A stretch of 64,000 bases of DNA from Asterias rubens (Eukaryota; Echinodermata; Asteroidea; Forcipulatida; Asteriidae): NCBI RefSeq assembly GCF_902459465.1, contig NC_047062.1, positions 22,263,919 through 22,327,918 of the forward strand, written 5' to 3'. The position numbers and the translations under genes are program-made. Positions 47,701 to 53,757 of the stretch are shown here, piece by piece; the first letter of the stretch is position 1, and each line of letters opens with the position of its first letter. The notes beneath the pieces are model-generated. The model made no database searches. It was not told the origin of the DNA and saw nothing but the letters and a program-made list of their open reading frames with translations.

Positions 47701-49614
47701 CTCTTAACATGTGCATATTGTGAGATTTTGTTAACTTTGTTACAATTTATTGTATTTTTGTTTTGTACCTTTGAATTGCAATTTTAGTCTTTATTCTATT
47801 GACCCAATGCACCTGAGCCCAATCTTATGGCTGTGGTTACCGTAAGCAAAGAATCAGCACTTCCAGAAGCAGGCAATCCTGTCAAGTGTACTGGGTTAGC
47901 AGGGAACTTTTGCAGTGTCTGTGTGTGTGTATTGTCCCCATTACTAGGCATTCTTTGCTTACACAGCTAACGCAGAAATTCGGCGCTTGCACTGTAAGCA
48001 AAGTCATGAAATTTGGCCCAGATTTCATCAATACACCAAATCTTTGTTGTGCTATTTTCCCTTTGTGTTATAATGTTCGTTTACCCCCTCCCTATATTTT
48101 ACATATATGCAATTTAACTCCCAAAATGGCAGACAATGTGCCGACAGTAGACACATGTGACGTCAGTGCAAGGGGTCAATCATGTTTTAACTTGGACTTT
48201 CAAATTTTTGTGCTTTAAACAAAATAACACTGTGTTTTTCTTCTCGCTTTCTTCTTATCATTTTCATTGCTTGAACAATTTAAGATAGCTTTTAGCTTAT
48301 GGTTTTTTTAAACATTGCATTTGTTTAAGGTGTTATATTAATATAAAAATTTATCCTAATCTATAATTATTTGTTATTATTATTTTGGAGTTATTTTGTT
48401 ATGCGCTTGTGTACATTTTATGGAATTTGCAAAGTATTGTAAGTGTTGCAAAATTTATCTTAATCTATAATTATTAGTTATTATTTTTGGTTTATTTTGT
48501 TATGCACTTGTGCACATTACAAGTATTGTAAGTATTATTATTACTATTAGGCTTACAATTATACAAATTGGCTGTAAAACCTATTAACATGATGTAGACC
48601 GATCAGACTGGGACGCTTTGACGCTCGTTTTCACAAAGCTTGCAGGCTTTAACTTGTGCATTTTGGCAATATTAACCACTAGGCAATGTCTAGGCCATAG
48701 CCACAGCCGATGACAAAGCATGTGTACACACTGACTAAACCTTCTCTCTGTATTGTCTGGTAGGTTGCAGTGGGCACGCAGGAGCAGCCTCAGGAGAGGA
48801 AAGTCCCCCACCAATCCCTCCAAGAATGAGGATAGGGAGTAACTCGCCAACGAGACCCATGGAATCACCCGAACCGCCCCTCCTCCCGCCCAAATCCTAC
48901 AAGCCGCCCCTGCCCCCTCGTCGGAACTCCACCCACCATCCACCCGGGTACCTGTCATCACAGCACGGTGCACCACCAACTCATTATCCCGGAGCATCAA
49001 CTCAGCCCTTCTCATCATCATCGCACCAACCCCAGCATGGAGTGAATGGGAGCAGCCCGGCTGTACCCCCTAGGGTTTATCGCAAGAGTCCGTCCTTCTC
49101 TCACGACCTGCATATACGGCGGACGGCATCGGTCAGCAGCCCGCTTTCAGGAACGTTACATCGTCGGGAGGTTCCATCCCCAGTGCCACACCCTACACAG
49201 TTTGACTCTCCGTGGGTCGCCAAACCCAAGGGACCCTTGACCCCAACCCTCAATCAGTCTTCACACTCCCAATTTGCAAACTTCACATGTTCTTCCATGC
49301 CGTCAGATCCAATGCAACAGCAACCTGGGACACTGCCACCGCAGTTAGTACAGCAGCAGAAAGTCTACCCGCAGCAGCAGCAGCAGCAGCTACAACAGCA
49401 CTCGTACTCGTACCAGCAGCAAACTGTCCAACAGCAACCACCGTTGCTGAATAACCAACAAACTCTGGCGAATCAGCCTTATGGAGAACCACAGCACTCG
49501 CAGCCGTCTGTACCGCACAGACTACCCCTGGGGGCTCCCCCAGTGCCGTTAAGGCCCCATGAGCAGCACACTTCCCAGTCCAAGGGCCACTCGGTTCCCA
49601 CAGAACAGTTCTAA
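14773..49614 (+). CDS. SOS1: SOS1, Son of sevenless Ras/Rac guanine nucleotide exchange factor (complete coding region)
   Basis: SOS is recruited by Grb2/Drk to activated receptor tyrosine kinases at the plasma membrane, where it loads Ras with GTP. Twenty-seven coding exons give 1396 residues (vertebrate SOS1 about 1330). Exons: 14773-14838, 15552-15809, 17273-17356, 29692-29772, 30897-31115, 31475-31618, 32275-32385, 32972-33067, 33481-33531, 35360-35439, 35638-35809, 36212-36368, 37020-37140, 37469-37552, 38033-38261, 38726-38841, 39303-39459, 39695-39796, 40377-40532, 42685-42774, 43640-43732, 44590-44707, 45468-45640, 45778-45894, 46435-46566, 47439-47571, 48764-49614. The phase is consistent at all joins. 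Domain order is histone fold, DH, PH, REM, CDC25, proline-rich tail. ATG 14773 is chosen because a strong acceptor (CTCTTTTCTTGCAG) ends at 14749, 23 bp upstream, so a non-coding 5' exon must lie upstream. Least certain join: exons 15/16. Confidence 0.96.
16205..16552. mobile_element. MITE with CCAACCTCGTCCCC inverted ends (SOS1 intron 2)
   Basis: Left end GACCAACCTCGTCCCCATGG, right end CCTGGGGACGAGGTTGG, spacing about 345 bp, no open frame. A typical non-autonomous cut-and-paste element. Confidence 0.65.
17832..17992 (-). mobile_element. Family D element, minus orientation
   Basis: Begins ACCTGTATGCTTCG and ends CTCCGTGAAGTATGGGGCCT; interior words shared with 2194-2370. The neighbouring copy 18035-18210 lies 43 bp away in the same orientation, so the two may be independent insertions or a local duplication. 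Confidence 0.6.
18035..18210 (-). mobile_element. Family D element, minus orientation
   Basis: Bounded by CAGGCCTGTATGCTTCG and CGTGAAGTATCAGGCCTG. A good full-length example of this family. Confidence 0.65.
18211..18400. mobile_element. Family B right-half fragment
   Basis: CAGGCATCTGAAAGCGCACA, ACCAATTGAGCCCAACTTG, TTGTTATTTTATGCTTTT and GACAATTACCAAAAGTACAC match the right half of family B; the left half is eroded. Confidence 0.5.
18862..19026. mobile_element. Long hairpin MITE (GGGTGGCGGTTTCA arms)
   Basis: The left arm GGTGGCGGTTTCAACTTTCC continues to GCCGTGTTCAGTTTTCCG; the right arm CGGAAAACTGAACATGGCGG continues to AAACCGCCACACCC. About 38-bp imperfect arms around a 90-bp centre. 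Confidence 0.7.
20078..20135. repeat. Short tandem duplication, about 29 bp x 2
   Basis: TATGCTACATGTATGTGAGT plus TTTGATATG occurs twice in tandem. Just upstream, 20036-20064, CTAGAAAACATTTT is also doubled. Confidence 0.75.
20140..20280 (-). mobile_element. Fragment of the GCGGTAGTAGAA-type element
   Basis: TTTGGTTTGCGGTAACACCA, CTACTTGCCAGGTA and TCTACTACCGCGGAGT are the reverse complement of words in 29873-30190 and 43370-43510. The same fragment type appears near 59605-59645. Confidence 0.5.
20281..20644. mobile_element. TTAA-flanked palindromic MITE, family B (full length)
   Basis: TTAAAGGGAAGGTACACG at the left, CCTTCCCTTTAA at the right, and a central hairpin AAGACTTCTAGCTAGAAGTC near 20450-20475. 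The best preserved B copy in the window. Confidence 0.8.
21953..22115 (+). mobile_element. Family D-prime element
   Basis: CAGGAATTTGGAATTTCATC at the left and TAATTCCAGGCCTG at the right; interior GGGCAAGGCCATTTTCATTT is shared with 25786, 31268 and 50232. Confidence 0.55.
23059..23435 (+). repeat. Tandem duplication of about 200 bp
   Basis: Two copies (about 23059-23256 and 23259-23435) share AGCAATTTCAGTT, ATGATGTGCAAT, TTAGCTGTGTTTTTT, CTTGCAAGCTCC and TTTGTGCTGCTTGTAGTTTT. They differ mainly in T-run length. Confidence 0.7.
24071..24578. repeat. 75-bp direct repeat flanking a MITE
   Basis: TAAGTGATGGCTCATG... to GATCTGCAGTCTTTTA occurs at 24071-24145 and again at 24507-24578, immediately either side of the family A MITE. 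The copies are near-identical apart from a 4-bp difference (TGTTATGA against TGA). Confidence 0.8.
24143..24509. mobile_element. TTAA-flanked palindromic MITE, family A (full length)
   Basis: Left end TTAAAGACATTGGACACTA; right end ATAGTGTCCACTGCCTTTAA. The centre is a hairpin of GAGACCTCAAATTCTAAATC followed by TGAGGTCTCGAAA. Interior strongly related to family B despite different tips. Second full copy at 56316-56700. Confidence 0.8.
25786..25938 (+). mobile_element. Family D-prime element
   Basis: CAGGCCTGGAATTTTATC at the left, TAATTCCAGGTCTG at the right, with interior GGGCAAGGCCATTTTTCAT. Confidence 0.6.
27722..27949 (+). mobile_element. Family D element with internal duplication
   Basis: GACTGATACTTCACGGAGG to GCATACAGGCCTG. 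The 3' half repeats a segment of about 50 bp (GGAGAAAATGCC... AAAACGAAGC / AAAATAAAGC), making this copy longer than the others. Confidence 0.6.
28402..28591. mobile_element. Family E-like palindromic MITE
   Basis: GGGCCCAATTTCATGGAGCT at the left and CAGCAGTTCTATGAA at the right, with AGCTAAGCAC and GCTGGTATCCTGCTCATTTC inside. Confidence 0.55.
28996..29110. mobile_element. Short palindromic element (CGGATTTCATGAAACTT)
   Basis: GCGGATTTCATGAAACTTAA pairs with AAGTTTCGTGAAATCGG; inside, GTCCACTTCAC and AAGTGGACTTACGCA extend the foldback. Confidence 0.6.
29114..29286 (-). mobile_element. Family D element, minus orientation
   Basis: GCTGTATGCTTAATTTTTGA to CCATGAAACTTCAAGCCT, with GGGCAAGGGC, CACCAAGGCAAT and GGGGGCATGGAGGCAAT inside. 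Confidence 0.55.
29798..30358 (+). mobile_element. Family D-like repeat split by a nested insertion
   Basis: 29798-29872 (CCTGAACTTCGCTCTTGAAG to GGAAAATGATAAATT) and 30191-30358 (AATTGCCATAATGCC to GAGCGAAGTTCAAGGCCTGG) are the two halves of one inverted-ended repeat. The intervening 29873-30190 is a different element with ACTAGAGCAAGCTAGTCGAA, CGAAACGTTGAGACC and TCCACGGCAGTAGAATAAAG. It lies in SOS1 intron 4. Confidence 0.6.
30730..30850 (-). repeat. SINE-like B-box fragment, minus strand
   Basis: CCAGTGGGATTCGAACAGGG resembles a reversed B box; it is followed by ACCACTATGCCAACCAGACG, an A-box-like region. Directly upstream of SOS1 exon 5. A related degenerate fragment is at about 15955-16065 (GATGGGATTTGAACTGGGG). 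Confidence 0.4.
30897..35439 (+). CDS. SOS1: SOS1 exons 5-10, DH (RhoGEF) domain
   Basis: Residues 164-396, exons 30897-31115, 31475-31618, 32275-32385, 32972-33067, 33481-33531 and 35360-35439. The Dbl-homology core is clear: [74 protein letters not shown] and [13 protein letters not shown]. In the family this domain contributes Rac exchange and autoinhibits the distal Ras site. The exon 7 acceptor uses an almost pure C tract (32257-32269). Confidence 0.95.
31268..31436 (+). mobile_element. Family D-prime element, degenerate
   Basis: CATGAAATTTCATTTTTGAG to GTTATTTCATGCCTCAG, with GAGGGCAAGGTCATTTTAAT and AAGGGCACCAATGCC. It ends about 40 bp before SOS1 exon 6. Confidence 0.5.
31795..32090. 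mobile_element. Nested hairpin MITE inside a GACCCCTTGCA-type element
   Basis: Inner element 31838-32019 has arms CATAGACCTTATCGCAAATA and GTATTTGCGATTAGGTCTAT, with a second fold GGTGCATGCTGTTCTAGCTA / CTAGCTAGACCAGCATGCAC. Outer flanks (GACCCCTGCATTTGGCCACC; TTCATTGACCTCAGTAAGGG, GCTGTTTGGG) match the uninterrupted element at 52364-52499. Confidence 0.65.
32091..32208. mobile_element. Family A right-half fragment
   Basis: AGGGAGCTGTTTCTCACAAT, ACTATCAACCTCTCCCCATT and the right tip ATAGTGTCCACTGCCTTTAA. It ends 66 bp before SOS1 exon 7. Confidence 0.7.
32256..32274 (+). promoter_or_regulatory. SOS1: SOS1 exon 7 acceptor with poly-C tract
   Basis: The acceptor is preceded by a run of about 14 C residues after CTTTCCTT, ending CTACAG/GG. 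U2AF prefers U-rich tracts, so this may be a weak acceptor, and homopolymer length is prone to slippage and sequencing error. Confidence 0.6.
32440..32770. mobile_element. Family E-like element, interrupted
   Basis: GGGCCAAATTTTATAGAGCT at 32440 and AAATTTTGAAATTGGCCCCT at the right, with GTTTGTGCTTACTG-type words inside. An unrelated AT-rich piece with AATTTTATTAATATAAAAAT separates the halves. Confidence 0.4.
34899..35040 (+). mobile_element. Family D-like repeat (CAGGCCTTGAACTT)
   Basis: CAGGCCTTGAACTTTGCCCT and AAGGGGCGGGTCAGTTTTTC, then AAGAGGAAAATGTAAATTG and AGGGCACCAAAGCAAAG; same subfamily as 29798 and 59671. Confidence 0.5.
35118..35222. mobile_element. Palindromic element (GGATGGGTTACTCGTCCTAA)
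   Basis: CCCATCCTAAGGATGGGTTA and CTAACTCGAGATAGGATTAA fold on each other; the wording resembles 53208-53330 (GAGTAACTCATCCTAACT, ATCGATCCTAAG). Confidence 0.5.
35638..37552 (+). CDS. SOS1: SOS1 exons 11-14, PH domain and linker
   Basis: Exons 35638-35809, 36212-36368, 37020-37140 and 37469-37552, residues about 397-575. The PH fold starts near [11 protein letters not shown], continues with [34 protein letters not shown] and [20 protein letters not shown], and ends with the conserved Trp in [13 protein letters not shown]. The linker exon has [22 protein letters not shown] domains in SOS bind phosphoinositides and phosphatidic acid at the membrane. Confidence 0.94.
36049..36130 (+). mobile_element. 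tRNA-headed SINE fragment
   Basis: A box TAGCTCAGTTGGTAGAGCAC and B box GGTTCAAATCC with normal tRNA spacing, but the acceptor arm does not pair well and an A/T-rich tail follows. I call it a SINE head rather than a functional tRNA. A minus-strand relative is at 40098-40200. Confidence 0.6.
36705..36893. mobile_element. Family E-like palindromic MITE
   Basis: AGAAGCTCAATGAAATT at the left and AGGAGCTCAATGAAATTGGG at the right, with GTCACAAATTGCACATGTGA inside; it lies in SOS1 intron 12. Confidence 0.5.
38033..39796 (+). CDS. SOS1: SOS1 exons 15-18, REM domain
   Basis: Ras exchanger motif, the helical part that forms the allosteric Ras-GTP site. Exon 15 (38033-38261) has [20 protein letters not shown] and [20 protein letters not shown]; exon 16 (38726-38841) [11 protein letters not shown] and [15 protein letters not shown]; exon 17 (39303-39459) [15 protein letters not shown] and [18 protein letters not shown]; exon 18 (39695-39796) [20 protein letters not shown]. 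The exon 15 donor (GTTGAG) and exon 16 acceptor (TTTGAG) are both weak. They are the phase-compatible pair I prefer; GAG at 38710 is an alternative acceptor. Confidence 0.9.
39600..39670. repeat. ATTTATTTGATA short tandem repeat
   Basis: Four to five imperfect copies of ATTTATTTGATA(A) just upstream of the SOS1 exon 18 acceptor. Confidence 0.75.
40098..40200 (-). mobile_element. tRNA-headed SINE fragment, minus strand
   Basis: TAGAATTTGAACCAACAATC is a reversed B box and CACTCTATCAACTGAGTATC a reversed A box. Same family as 36049-36130; in SOS1 intron 18. Confidence 0.55.
40377..45894 (+). CDS. SOS1: SOS1 exons 19-24, CDC25 catalytic domain
   Basis: The RasGEF catalytic domain, residues about 777-1025, which opens Ras with a helical hairpin to release GDP. 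Exons 40377-40532, 42685-42774, 43640-43732, 44590-44707, 45468-45640 and 45778-45894. Conserved blocks: [129 protein letters not shown] and SLEIEPRN. Exon 19 ends at 40532 in CAACATG/GTAAGA, the seed of the 53-bp array that follows. Confidence 0.96.
40484..41600 (+). repeat. SOS1: 53-bp minisatellite made from the SOS1 exon 19/intron 19 junction (21 donors)
   Basis: The unit is the last 40-odd bp of exon 19 (CATCGCCCAACTTACTAAAA, ATGATTCACCATTCTAACAT) plus the first bases of intron 19 (G/GTAAGAATATA). It recurs every 53 bp: the GGTAAG motif starts at 40532, 40585, 40638, 40691 and so on to 41589. Of 20 intervals, 19 are 53 bp and one (41380 to 41430) is 50 bp. All 21 copies keep ATGGTAAGAAT. 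Variants include ATTCTAAC/ATTGTAAC, ATAACGTCG/ATACTGTCG/ATACTGCCG and CCTACTG/CCTGCTG. Confidence 0.97.
41676..41806. mobile_element. MITE with GGTGGCAGCAGACT arms (no nested insert)
   Basis: GGGAGACCTGGGAACGCTAG, GTGGCAGCAGACTGACC at the left; GGTCTGCTGCCACCCAGTGT and AAAAGTGTCC at the right. It lacks the inner palindrome present at 8772-8931. Confidence 0.65.
42296..42680. mobile_element. Inverted SINE S1 pair with 15-bp target duplication
   Basis: TACTTTCTTCTTATT is present at 42296-42310 and 42666-42680, flanking an insert of 355 bp. The insert has a minus-strand S1 body (42311-42388), a hairpin of about 38-bp arms (42389-42426 with 42449-42489) and a plus-strand S1 copy (42435-42665) with A box TAGTCTAGTTGGTAAGACAC and B box GGGTTCGAATCTC. 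The right target copy is the polypyrimidine tract of SOS1 exon 20 (acceptor at 42684). Confidence 0.8.
42936..43189. mobile_element. Palindromic MITE, family E (full length)
   Basis: GAGGCCCAATTTCATAGAGC at the left and GCTCTATGAAATTGGCCCCT at the right. The interior is closely similar to 11001-11239. SOS1 intron 20. Confidence 0.75.
43192..43260 (+). repeat. SINE S1 B-box fragment
   Basis: TGCTCTAGAATGTCGGGGGT, CGTTGGTTCAAATCC and CCGAGTCACTGTAGAATTTG match the S1 head and early body, joined directly to the right end of the preceding MITE. Confidence 0.45.
43370..43510 (+). mobile_element. GCGGTAGTAGAA-type element fragment
   Basis: CTACTTCTTCGCGGTAGTAG, ACAAACCAAATGTGTATAG and CCTCACCGTGCAATGCC match 30060-30190; reversed fragments are at 20140. 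Confidence 0.5.
43927..44130 (+). mobile_element. tRNA-Ser/Leu-derived SINE
   Basis: A box GTGGCCAAGCGGTTAAG and B box GTGGGTTTGAATCCCGG, followed by GACACTTGACCATAACTGCT and a G run. The TGGCCAAGCGGTTAAG head indicates a type II tRNA origin. SOS1 intron 21. Confidence 0.75.
44165..44530 (+). mobile_element. 5'-truncated non-LTR retrotransposon, reverse transcriptase C-terminus
   Basis: The frame 44208-44402 encodes [20 protein letters not shown] followed by [20 protein letters not shown], then LFNLAY and a stop, matching the conserved end of CR1/Jockey-clade polymerases. It ends in a TTATTATTATTATTTG-type 3' repeat near 44505-44520, typical of such elements. SOS1 intron 21, sense orientation. 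Confidence 0.75.
45189..45330 (+). mobile_element. Family D element, short copy
   Basis: CAGGCCTGATACTTCACGGA to GAAGCATACAGGCCTG; about 35 bp shorter than the 2194 copy. SOS1 intron 22, about 140 bp from exon 23. Confidence 0.65.
46435..49614 (+). CDS. SOS1: SOS1 exons 25-27, proline-rich Grb2-binding tail
   Basis: Exons 46435-46566, 47439-47571 and 48764-49614 (stop TAA 49612-49614). The long last exon encodes about 283 residues with several class II SH3 ligands (P-x-x-P-x-R/K): [30 protein letters not shown] and APPVPLR. These are the expected docking sites for Grb2/Drk SH3 domains. Between them lies a Gln-rich segment ([17 protein letters not shown]) not typical of vertebrate SOS1. The region is otherwise low-complexity and probably disordered, so its length may vary between related species. 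Confidence 0.93.
46613..46964. mobile_element. TTAA-type palindromic MITE, family B
   Basis: GGAGGGAAGGTACACGTTTG at the left (left TTAA lost), TACCTTTCCTTTAA at the right. Central hairpin AAGACTTCTAGCTAGAAGTC as in 20281. It begins about 46 bp after the SOS1 exon 25 donor. Confidence 0.75.
47060..47310 (+). mobile_element. Non-LTR retrotransposon 3' end
   Basis: TCTGGAACTCTCTACCACTT and TTCAAGTCTCTTCTCAAAAC translate in part as W-N-S-L-P-L... F-K-S-L-L-K-T-Y, the usual polymerase C-terminus. It ends in TTATTATTATTATTATTA near 47287-47306, a 3' microsatellite tail. Related tail-like sequence may be present at 46030-46330. Confidence 0.6.
47817..48028. mobile_element. Family E-like palindrome (TAAGCAAAG type)
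   Basis: GAGCCCAATCTTATGGCTGT at the left and GTCATGAAATTTGGCCCA at the right, with CCGTAAGCAAAGAATCAGCA and CGCAGAAATTCGGCGCTTGC; same subfamily as 51738. Confidence 0.55.
48330..48550. repeat. Tandem duplication of about 105 bp
   Basis: AATTTATCCTAATCTATAAT and AATTTATCTTAATCTATAAT start two copies that each continue through TTTTGTTATGC(G/A)CTTGTG and AGTATTGTAAGT. It lies in SOS1 intron 26. Confidence 0.65.
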
Positions 49615-50231
49615 GATTATATTATGTGAAACAGTACAATTAAATTTATGTTTTTAAGTTGAACTTATTTAATTCCAGTGGAAGTCATGAGTAATGCGAG
49701 TGAAAAAAAATTACCACTGTTAAAAATCAGTATAAGTGTCAAAGGATAACCCAATTACAGTAGAACAGGAGGGTCGTTGAAACTTGACTTATCAGAGAAC
49801 TTCGCCCTGCCTTCAGAATGGACAACTAAAATGCTTTAATCTGCAGAAATCATTGGACAAATCAATCAACTGAGCATGTTTCTTGAGACAACACAATGAT
49901 TTCTCATTGGTCAGCAGTCGTCGGGAAATCCAGAGAAAAAGGATCCTTTGCTTCCATTCTTTAGTAGTCGAGTTCAGCGTGTTCATGTTGTTCTGCTGTG
50001 GGATGCGTCAGTTGCAGCATCGAAGTTCAAGCGGACTTGGAGTATTGGGAAGTTTACCGATGTCAAGTCGAGTGAGGGCGCCAGACTCTGCCTGATAAGA
50101 TTAATGCAACATCTGCTTAGTTTTTGCACACTGAATTAGTTTGCCACTCAGTGCCCCCCTCCCCCTTTGGGATATGAATCTTAGCCCCCTCGGTTAACGA
50201 CACTCTGGTTCTGTCCTCAAGCAGGAGGGGT

Positions 50232-50389
50232 CAGGCCTGGAATTCTATCTTCAAGAGGGCAAGGCCATTTTCATTTTGCAACAGGGCACTTCCATGGCAA
50301 AGTCTGTGAAAGACTTTTATGGGGCACCAAGGCCAGACCAAGGGGAACAGAGTCCATGGCCTCCTTGGTCTTCATTAAATTCCAGGCCT
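50232..50389 (+). mobile_element. Family D-prime element
   Basis: CAGGCCTGGAATTCTATCTT to TTAAATTCCAGGCCTA, with GAGGGCAAGGCCATTTTCAT inside. Confidence 0.6.
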
Positions 50390-50896
50390 AGTAGGAGGTA
50401 AAGTTAACAGAGCTTCATGCATTGTACAATGTGTCACACCTGCTGTACTTAGTACACCATCACTAATTGATAAAAGAAAGGAAGCCTCTTGCAGTAAAAG
50501 CAGTATCAGAGAGAGGCAAAAACAAAAGTACTATTTGTTCATGAAAAAGTGTTTGTTTAAAATGAAGAGTTAATTTCATTTGTTTTAATGTCAGAAGAAG
50601 GTATACAATATATATATATATATCAGACTGTGCAATTGGACCGGACATTTAATCAATTGATTCATGTACAATTATAAAAGCAAGAAACCAGTTTCCAAAT
50701 AATGTTGTACAGAAATATACAAACGGAAAAAAAAACACCTCATAATAACTTGAGCAAAATATTTATGTTAGTAGTTTATATTGAGATGAAGGATGAATTG
50801 AATTGGACTAGTAGTGATGAGTTTTAATGAATGTTGGTTGTAATCCAAGGGGAAGGTTTAATAGTGTTTTTATGCTCTTGAGCATGGTACTGCCAA

Positions 50897-51253
50897 CTAG
50901 GCCTGGGCGACTATTGAAATTTATTTCTCGACTAGTCGCACCTCAAACAGTTGCGACTTTGACACTCGTTGCGACTAATTTTTCATTCCCAATATGCATT
51001 GCAGCATATTGTTTGTCGCAGGCGCAATATAGTCACAACTTCATACGCTGAAAGGATTGAGGGACTTTGTCACTGATGTCTGATTGTGTTACATAAGTAA
51101 ATTATGTTGTTGTGAGTAGTCGTGAGCACAAAAATTGGTTCACCAAGCAGGTAGTCGCGTCTACTTTTATAGTAATCGAGGCGGAATGATTAACCTAGTA
51201 GTTGAAAAGCGGTAGTCGCGACAACAACACTAGTCGCACTAGTCGCCCAGGCT
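50897..51253. mobile_element. hAT-like MITE (AGGCCTGGGCGACTA ends)
   Basis: CTAGGCCTGGGCGACTATTG at the left; CTAGTCGCCCAGGCTTA at the right; TCGACTAGTCGCACC and CACTAGTCGCACTAGTCGCC form inner folds. The AGGCCTGGGCGA tip is the kind of end seen in hAT elements, which is inference only. Confidence 0.65.
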
Positions 51254-51737
51254 TACTTCCATTTATGTTTTGAACCTTTGTTTAGTATAGGACACATGCT
51301 TATTTGTCTTCCTGAGAGAAAGCGTTAACCTCTGGTTAAACATGTAATCTTGACCCACTGTCAAACTGCTTAGCAGAAATTGTATTTGCAAACTTATTTA
51401 CCTGGCAAAACAGTTGTCGGGCACCAGTTGTGAGGGAACCAGTAGCTGTAAGATGATGCCAAGCTTTTGAGAAGAGCTTACTTCTTAAAAGCTTGGCTAC
51501 ATCTTAGGCTATGACTTCGGCTCCAGCTTGCACTCCATAACTAATTTGAAAAGTTACACTTTCGTTACTGGGCTTCAAAGATGTGCAACTGAAGACTGAG
51601 CCACAGGATGGGGGACTTTTGGGGCATGAGGGTTTGAAACAGACAGTGCCTTTGGCCTTTAGTCCTACTTTCCTTTATTTCTCCTTTCCTTTCAGCGATT
51701 TATTAGCGTATGGCAGATCCCATGTCACTGCATGATC

Positions 51738-51990
51738 AGGGCCCAATTTCATGGCTGTGCTTACCGTAAGCACAGAATTGGCGCTTACGGAAGCAGGGAA
51801 TTCTGTGCTTACGGCAAGCGTATTTCACGGGTTAGCGGCGAATTTGGGCTTCTGCGCGTGCGTACTCCATGTTACTTGGCATTCTACGCTTACAAGGCTA
51901 GCGCAGAAATTCGGCGCTTGCACGTAAGCGGGGAATCGCGATCGTAAACGCAGAATTCGGCGGTAAGCAGAGCCATGAAATTGGGCCCAG
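51738..51990. mobile_element. Palindromic MITE, family E, GCTTACGG subfamily
   Basis: AGGGCCCAATTTCATGGCTG and AGCCATGAAATTGGGCCCAG are near-perfect inverted ends. Interior repeats CGCTTACGG-, CAGAATTGGCGCTT- and GCAGAAATTCGGCGCTTGCA-type words several times. Confidence 0.75.
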
Positions 51991-52363
51991 TTTACTAGTG
52001 CAGCCCTTAGGCCAACATAATGAAACAATACATGGGTGATTGGGCTCTATCCAATTGAAACCCTGGATAGCGTTCAAAGCGCAGCTGAAGTTATGGCTTA
52101 CTTTTTATTCATGCACAGTAATTGTTTGCCCCCTTCGTAATGAATTTGTCTCATCTGTGCAGTTTATAATATCACTATTATGATTTCACTGTGGGTTATA
52201 TGTGTCAACATCAATAGACAGTGCTGTAATCACGAAATGGCTGTATACGAACAAATGAACCCTTCAATTGTCTGACCATTCAGTATCACTCACTAGGGTA
52301 TTGAAGGGTAAATAAGCTACATTAGCCCACAGTACATCAATTGTTGTGAATGCATCTACACAT

Positions 52364-52499
52364 CAGACCCCTTGCATTAGCGGCCATCGCTGAGGTCAAA
52401 CAATGGTACCGTGTTGACTCTCAGCTAATGATAGTTCTTCATTGACCTCATCAGGGAGGGCGCTGTTTGGGTCATGTGTCGTCACGTGCAAGGGGTCTG
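52364..52499. mobile_element. MITE with CAGACCCCTTGCA inverted ends
   Basis: CAGACCCCTTGCATTAGCGG at the left, GTGCAAGGGGTCTG at the right, 136 bp. Uninterrupted relative of the split element at 31795-32090; a fragment is at 56213-56300. Confidence 0.7.
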
Positions 52500-53207
52500 T
52501 ACACAGATAGTTTTTTGGCACAAATGTGGCCACCAAACATGACCCTTACATTTATAGTTTCAATTGGTTGGTCTACTCACTGAAAATGTGTTTTTAAACG
52601 TATATTTTTGTCATGTTATATTTAACCAGTGTTACACTCTCCCCCCCCCCCTTTCCAATTTTAAGGACTGTGCTATTGTATATATACATATTGTATGATA
52701 TGTGATATATAATTATGTTTGTTGATAATTATTATTTACAGAGAGATAATGTTTAAAAAGTAACTACACCTTAGGACCACAACTGTTGAAGATTGTTTTT
52801 AAGGTAGTTTGGCCATAGTGATTTGTATTGTGACATCACACTTTGCTTAGCAATTAAGATTGATACACAGTTAAGATCTATCTTAGCTCTTTGTGAAATC
52901 GAGCCTAGACCCATAGCAACTACATAGCAATGGCACTAGTTATTTACCACACTGCCTATCATTGGTGAATTCTGGGCTTAATTTCCATTTCATAATGCTT
53001 GTAACTGTAGTTACAAGAAAACGCATACTGAACTTCTGCTGCTTTCTATTCACAAATGAATTACACAACAATGCAAATTCATGGTGAACATGCAAGCTGG
53101 CTGCAAGCAAATGTTTCTGCTATAGTTGGCACACAAATTTGCTTTCTGTTAAATGACACTATGAAATTGGAAGTGTTTTACTCTTGTGCTAATGTGAGTG
53201 TACTCCT

Positions 53208-53330
53208 GGGGTCGAATTCACAAAGAGTTGGGACTCATCTAATCTGGAGTTAGGACGAGTAACTCATCCTAACTTAGGACGCGTCCTAGGATCGATCCTA
53301 AGTAAGGAATAGTTTTGTGAATCGACCTCC
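53208..53330. mobile_element. Palindromic element (GGTCGAATTCACAAAGAG)
   Basis: GGGTCGAATTCACAAAGAGT and TTTTGTGAATCGACCTCC are inverted ends; the centre is GAGTAACTCATCCTAACTTA with CCTAGGATCGATCCTAAG. Confidence 0.65.
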
Positions 53331-53566
53331 CCTGTATGCTCAAATGTTTAGAGGTTGCCACATAGGAAGTGCGAGTATGCCCAACCTCAGGCAGGGAGTG
53401 AGTAGTTCAAACTGGGAGTGAGTCACACCTAGTGAATGCAATTTTGAGCTTTGTTTTGAGTGCCACTATTCCTGACTACACTCATGTTTAGCACACGAGC
53501 ATACATTGTTTTATGTACAATCACAGAATAGTGTGGCAGGATGCAGTTAACATAGTGGCAGCCTCT

Positions 53567-53757
53567 AGCTACCGGCAATCTTGGTGGTCTAGTTGGTAAG
53601 ACACCTGCTCTAGATTGGCAACGGTCGTGGGTTTCGAATCCCACCTGAGTAACATGCCTTTGATTTTTTTTTTCACAGAACTCGAGAATGTAATGAGTAT
53701 ACAGTGATAACACACATCGATGTAAGGGTAATTTCAAATAATATCCTTTATCCCTGA
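53567..53757 (+). mobile_element. tRNA-derived SINE S1, near full length
   Basis: Head CCTCTAGCTACCGGCAATCT, A box GGTCTAGTTGGTAAGACAC, B box GGTTTCGAATCCCACC (with a 1-base insertion), then ATAACACACATCGATGTAAG and TATCCTTTATCCCTGA. It confirms that the GCCTCTAGCTA... head belongs to the SINE. Confidence 0.7.

Noticed and set aside
49283..49492. Ala/Val-rich minus-strand open frame opposite the SOS1 tail
   Set aside because: It is the antisense translation of the CAG/CAA Gln-rich repeat.
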